This document shows positions 6,690 to 9,460 of a stretch of DNA of 9,460 nucleotides, in pieces. The position numbers and the translations under genes are program-made. The notes beneath the pieces were generated by a model, which was not told the DNA's origin, did no database searches, and worked only from the letters and a program-made list of their open reading frames with translations. Position 1 is the stretch's first letter. Each line of letters starts with the position of its first letter. The stretch is from assembly GCA_017623265.1 (NCBI GenBank), contig JAGAPM010000158.1:1-9460 (forward strand). Reading direction: 5' to 3'. Source of the DNA: Lentisphaeria bacterium. GTDB lineage: Bacteria > Verrucomicrobiota > Lentisphaeria > Victivallales > UBA1829.

Positions 6690-7454
6690 TTATGCACCGA
6701 TACCGTTCTTGACGAGAGCAGTAAAGGAATCAGCCTTGAGAGCTGCACCGCCGATCAGACCGCCATCGATATCTTCCTTGGCAATGAGTTCTGCGGAGTT
6801 TTCGGGCTTCATGCTGCCGCCGTACTGAACAACAACTTCGTTGCCGGCTTCGCCGAACATTTCGACCAGAGTCTTGCGGATGAATGCATGGGTTTCCTGA
6901 GCCATGTCCGGAGTGGCAGTCTTGCCGGTACCGATCGCCCAGACCGGTTCGTAAGCGATCGTGATGTTCGCCATGTCAGCAGCAGTGATATCTGCCATAC
7001 CGCCGCGGATCTGCTTATCCAGAACGCTGTTCGTGATGCCGCCTTCCCGTTCTTCCAGCGTTTCACCAATGCAGACGATGGGCTTCAGAGCATACTTGAG
7101 AGCAGCTTTGATACGGGCATTGACCGTGGCATCCGTTTCGCCGAAATACTGACGACGTTCGCTGTGACCGATGATCACATATTCCACACCGATTTCCTGC
7201 AGCATTGCGCCGGAGATCTCACCGGTGAATGCGCCGTTATCCGCCCAGTGAATGTTCTGTGCGCCGACCTTGACATTGGAGCCCTTCAGGACTTCCACCG
7301 CCGTTGCAAGGCTGGTGAAGGTGGGGCAAACTGCAACTTCAACTTTGCCTGCCAGCGGGGCGAGGCTTTCTTTCAGGGCTTCGCAGAGCGCTTTCGCTTC
7401 TGCAGCAGTCTTGTTCATCTTCCAGTTACCGGCAATAAAGATCTTGCGTGCCAT
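6690..7454 (-). CDS. tpiA: Triosephosphate isomerase
   Basis: 254 aa, the usual length. It interconverts dihydroxyacetone phosphate and glyceraldehyde 3-phosphate in glycolysis and gluconeogenesis, in the cytoplasm, as a (beta/alpha)8 barrel. All key residues are visible: Asn10 and Lys12 in the GNWKMNK start, His97 in IIGHSERR, catalytic Glu169 in AYEPVWAIGTGK, the flexible phosphate-gripping loop just after it (AIGTGK, 173-178), and the phosphate-binding glycines GGS (212-214) and GGLIGGAAL (231-239). The ATG at 7454 has AAGGA 8 nt upstream. The gene lies 81 nt after the isomerase-like gene, with a good promoter candidate between them, and ends in a strong terminator. Identity is secure. Confidence 0.98.
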   Translation of the reverse strand: MARKIFIAGNWKMNKTAAEAKALCEALKESLAPLAGKVEVAVCPTFTSLATAVEVLKGSNVKVGAQNIHWADNGAFTGEISGAMLQEIGVEYVIIGHSERRQYFGETDATVNARIKAALKYALKPIVCIGETLEEREGGITNSVLDKQIRGGMADITAADMANITIAYEPVWAIGTGKTATPDMAQETHAFIRKTLVEMFGEAGNEVVVQYGGSMKPENSAELIAKEDIDGGLIGGAALKADSFTALVKNGIGA

Positions 7455-7502
7455 TTTTTGTTTCCTTTATGTTGTTGAGTGGTTGTTGTTTCGTCGTCTT
7501 TT

Positions 7503-7530
7503 AATATAGCATCTCTGGGGAAAATTGCAA
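7503..7530 (-). promoter_or_regulatory. Predicted sigma-70-type promoter of tpiA
   Basis: Minus-strand TTGCAA (7525-7530), a 16-bp spacer and TATATT (7503-7508), with TGC directly before the -10 box. The design is the same as the secG promoter. A start near 7496 gives a leader of about 40 nt. It would let tpiA be transcribed independently of the upstream genes. Confidence 0.5.
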
Positions 7531-7535
7531 ATCCT

Positions 7536-8309
7536 TCAGTCGATGGCGTCCCAGGTCTTCCGCAGAACAGCAATCGCTGTTTCTGCTTCCGTTTTTTTGT
7601 CTGCTCCACCAAAACACTCCACGGAGATCCCGCAGGAATAGCCGCTATGTTTCAGAACAGAGAAAAATTCCGTCAGATCCCATTCCTGCATCCCCGGAGC
7701 CAGACGGTCCGGCGAGGTAGCAACATGAATATGCCGCAGATGCGGTGCATTCCATGCCAGAGATTCCAAAGCGTTGTCCGACTTGTAAAAATGATAGGAG
7801 TCCGCCAGCAATTTCATGTTGGGGTGATCGACACGGTTGACCAGTGCCGCCCCTGCCCCGACAGAATTGATGATATTGGAATCCGGGATACCCAGCGGTT
7901 CCAGCACGAGCGTTACGCCGGACTTTTCCAGAACCGGTATCAGATCCCGCACAAAATCAAGGATCTGCGCCGCTGCATTCTCCACAGAAAACCCTTCCGG
8001 AACATCCCGTGCGCCGCCGGAGCCGAACACAATTACGGGGATCCCGCACTCGCCGGCACGGGTGATCACCTTTTCCGCATGCGCCATCAGTGCCGCCCGA
8101 TCCACATTCTTACCGGTGATCTTGAGATTTCCCGGGATGAAGCAGTTTGCACTCAGGCAGGGAAGTGCTGCATTGGCGATCCGTTCTTTGTAATCATCCT
8201 GACACAGTACGGCAGAGGCGTTGCATTCAAAGAAATCGAATCCCGCCTCTGCGTAGAGTGCTGTTTCTTCCGGCGAACAGCAATAACCGAACCGGATGCT
8301 CCGTTCCAT
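7536..8309 (-). CDS. Sugar phosphate isomerase/epimerase-like TIM-barrel protein
   Basis: 257 aa, the normal size for the xylose isomerase-like/AP endonuclease 2 TIM-barrel superfamily. Putative metal ligands fall at the expected strand ends: Glu137 in VTLVLEPLG, Asp170 and His173 in LLADSYHF, His195 in LRHIHVA, and Glu231 in ISVECFG. Members isomerise or epimerise sugars and sugar derivatives (IolE, hydroxypyruvate isomerase and ketose epimerase types); the substrate cannot be read from the sequence. No signal peptide, so cytoplasmic. Its ATG shares one base with the TGA of the DUF4886 gene (TGATG), and an AAGGA lies 11 nt upstream, a slightly long spacing, so translation is probably coupled to the upstream gene. 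This pairing suggests a joint role in using a carbohydrate. Superfamily is secure; the exact enzyme is unknown. Confidence 0.85.
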   Translation of the reverse strand: MERSIRFGYCCSPEETALYAEAGFDFFECNASAVLCQDDYKERIANAALPCLSANCFIPGNLKITGKNVDRAALMAHAEKVITRAGECGIPVIVFGSGGARDVPEGFSVENAAAQILDFVRDLIPVLEKSGVTLVLEPLGIPDSNIINSVGAGAALVNRVDHPNMKLLADSYHFYKSDNALESLAWNAPHLRHIHVATSPDRLAPGMQEWDLTEFFSVLKHSGYSCGISVECFGGADKKTEAETAIAVLRKTWDAID

Positions 8310-9337
8310 CAGGGGAGAAGTCCTTCCGCTTTCAGAGCTTCATATGCACATTCACGCAGGAATGCAGCATCTTCATCATCGATCACGGGATGCTTGCAAT
8401 CGACCGTGCGGGGGTCAACGCCATAGATCGCACCGTACCAGACAGCCGCCTGCAGATATTCGCCGCGGGTGTTCAGGTGGATGTTATCCATGCCGATCTT
8501 GCGCTTACCGTTTTCGTCCTTGCCCCAGTGCATGGCGCCGACCACATCGCCTGCCTGAGACGGCAGATCGGGCCAACGGTAAGTCGCCAGTTCCTCTTCG
8601 GAGATCTTCTGGAACTTGATGGGGAATTTTGCGCGGGCGATCTGAACGGCAGTTCCTGTGGGGATACGCAGGAAACCATACTGATCCGCCAGCTTTTTGT
8701 AAGCGGCATCCAGACGGTTGTACATTTCAGTCTGATCGATGTCCCAGGTATTGTTGAAACGACCGTCCTGACAACGGTAGGACCAGGTCTGCTGAACCAT
8801 GATCTTCGCCTGAGGCTGATCTTTGCGGATCCGGGCAATAAGCGTATCAGCAAAGGGCTGATACGTATCCGGCTGCCAGCTGAAGTGGCTCGCCTGCTGG
8901 ATCGTGATCACATCGTACACATCATCTTTCAGCATATCGATGAGGGTACCGCCGCGTTTTTCAGAAACCCATTCCAGTCTCACGCGACCATTGGCAATAT
9001 GCCAGATCGTGTAGTCATAAGGACGGGAGTTGGGATCCGCTTCACTCTTTTCCAGCTCCTGACAGTGGCGTTCCAGAGAACAGCCGCCGATACAGGCGCT
9101 GGTGAATTTGATGCCATTGCCGTCAGCCAGTGCAAAACTGGGCATCAGACGACCGGCGGAAATAGAAAAACTGTTTCCGATCGCAAGGATTTTGATGCTT
9201 TGTTTCATCTTCTTTTGTCCTTTTTGCGAAGTAGTCAGGTTCTGCCCGGAGTTTTTTCTGTTCACCGGTTCAGCGTTGATGCCGATAGCAGCGCAAAGCA
9301 TGAGACCGGTCAGAACGAGTAACAGAAAACGTTTCAT
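8309..9337 (-). CDS. DUF4886 / SGNH-hydrolase-like exported protein
   Basis: 342 aa. A signal peptide (MKRFLLLVLTGLMLCAAIGINA, probable cut after residue 22) is followed by a polar linker and an SGNH-type domain from about residue 46. Block I is ILAIGNSFS (50-58) with the likely nucleophile Ser56; Gly84/85 in CIGGCS, the IQQAS stretch (146-150) and the late block DNIHLN (284-289) with Asp284 and His287 complete the probable catalytic set. DUF4886 proteins are common in Bacteroidetes and PVC gut bacteria next to sugar-degradation genes; an esterase acting on decorated glycans is a reasonable guess but unproven. The ATG at 9337 has AAAGGAG 7 nt upstream and lies 32 nt after pgk with no terminator between, so co-transcription with pgk is likely. 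A second start at codon 44 is described separately. Confidence 0.82.
   Translation of the reverse strand: MKRFLLLVLTGLMLCAAIGINAEPVNRKNSGQNLTTSQKGQKKMKQSIKILAIGNSFSISAGRLMPSFALADGNGIKFTSACIGGCSLERHCQELEKSEADPNSRPYDYTIWHIANGRVRLEWVSEKRGGTLIDMLKDDVYDVITIQQASHFSWQPDTYQPFADTLIARIRKDQPQAKIMVQQTWSYRCQDGRFNNTWDIDQTEMYNRLDAAYKKLADQYGFLRIPTGTAVQIARAKFPIKFQKISEEELATYRWPDLPSQAGDVVGAMHWGKDENGKRKIGMDNIHLNTRGEYLQAAVWYGAIYGVDPRTVDCKHPVIDDEDAAFLRECAYEALKAEGLLP
9206..9222 (-). promoter_or_regulatory. Internal ribosome binding site and alternative start (Met44) in the DUF4886 gene
   Basis: Inside the DUF4886 gene an AAGGA (9218-9222) lies 9 nt before an in-frame ATG (9208-9206), codon 44. Starting there gives MKQSIKILAIGNSFS, a complete catalytic domain without the signal peptide. 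Both starts have good ribosome binding sites, so either two forms are made or one site is a remnant. Confidence 0.45.
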
Positions 9338-9369
9338 AAAAAAACTCCTTTGGCAGAACCTGTCTTGAA

Positions 9370-9460
9370 TTATTTATCGTTCAGGGAAACGACACCCGGC
9401 AGTTCTTTGCCTTCCAGATATTCCAGAGAAGCACCGCCGCCGGTGGAGATGTGGGTCATC
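9370..9460 (-). CDS. pgk: Phosphoglycerate kinase, C-terminal end
   Basis: Only the last 29 codons and the TAA stop are inside the window; the gene enters from the right edge. The residues MTHISTGGGASLEYLEGKEL followed by PGV match the highly conserved C-terminus of phosphoglycerate kinase (T-H-[IV]-S-T-G-G-G-A-S-L-E-x-L-E-G-K-x-L-P-G), whose GGG motif binds nucleotide phosphates. The enzyme makes ATP from 1,3-bisphosphoglycerate in glycolysis, in the cytoplasm. A short tail (VSLNDK) follows. The next gene starts 32 nt downstream with no terminator between. Confidence 0.95.
   Translation of the reverse strand, partial: MTHISTGGGASLEYLEGKELPGVVSLNDK

Noticed and set aside
6888..9322. Plus-strand frames opposite tpiA, the isomerase and the DUF4886 gene (6888-7478, 7479-8426, 8147-9322)
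   Set aside because: Same codon-aligned shadow effect; the minus-strand genes carry clear catalytic motifs.
1..9460. RNA genes, CRISPR arrays, insertion sequences or attachment sites
   Set aside because: No tRNA-like cloverleaf, spaced repeat array, transposase or long inverted repeat was seen in the gaps, all of which are under 300 nt.

Overview
Every gene in this window lies on the minus strand, so transcription runs from high to low coordinates. Two blocks can be read. Block 1 (9460 to 6052) is central metabolism plus secretion: the last 29 codons of pgk, a secreted DUF4886/SGNH-hydrolase-like protein, a sugar phosphate isomerase/epimerase-like TIM barrel, tpiA with a strong intrinsic terminator, then secG. 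The order pgk-tpiA-secG is a familiar bacterial arrangement; here two carbohydrate-type genes sit between pgk and tpiA.

Block 2 (5871 to 1) is a five-gene operon-like run with spacings of 5, 21, 11 and 63 nt. It codes for a signal-peptide protein, a PilM-like ATPase-fold protein fused to a membrane/PilN-like region, a PilO-like single-pass protein, a second single-pass protein with calcium-loop motifs and a CxxC, and the N-terminus of a signal-peptide, helix-rich protein that leaves the window. Order, topology and the PilM and PilO-like domains match, from memory, the pilus-like cluster Amuc_1102-1101-1100-1099-1098 of Akkermansia muciniphila, whose last member is a PilQ-type secretin. This assignment rests on recognised family features and gene order; no alignment was run.

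The likely host is a PVC-superphylum bacterium, probably Lentisphaerota (Victivallis-like, gut-associated) or a relative. The clues are the Amuc_110x-type pilus cluster, a DUF4886 protein and DxDxDGxxD repeats, with intermediate base composition. The phylum is an inference.

Regulation: tpiA and secG each have a promoter candidate of the same design (TTGNAA, 16-bp spacer, TGC-extended TATATT or TATATG). tpiA ends in an 11-bp GC-rich hairpin with a U run. secG carries a 10-bp hairpin at the predicted 5' end of its mRNA. The pilus operon is preceded by a very AT-rich 180-nt gap with a TATAAT box. No RNA genes, CRISPR arrays, insertion sequences or phage genes were seen. There is no gene-free stretch longer than 300 bases.
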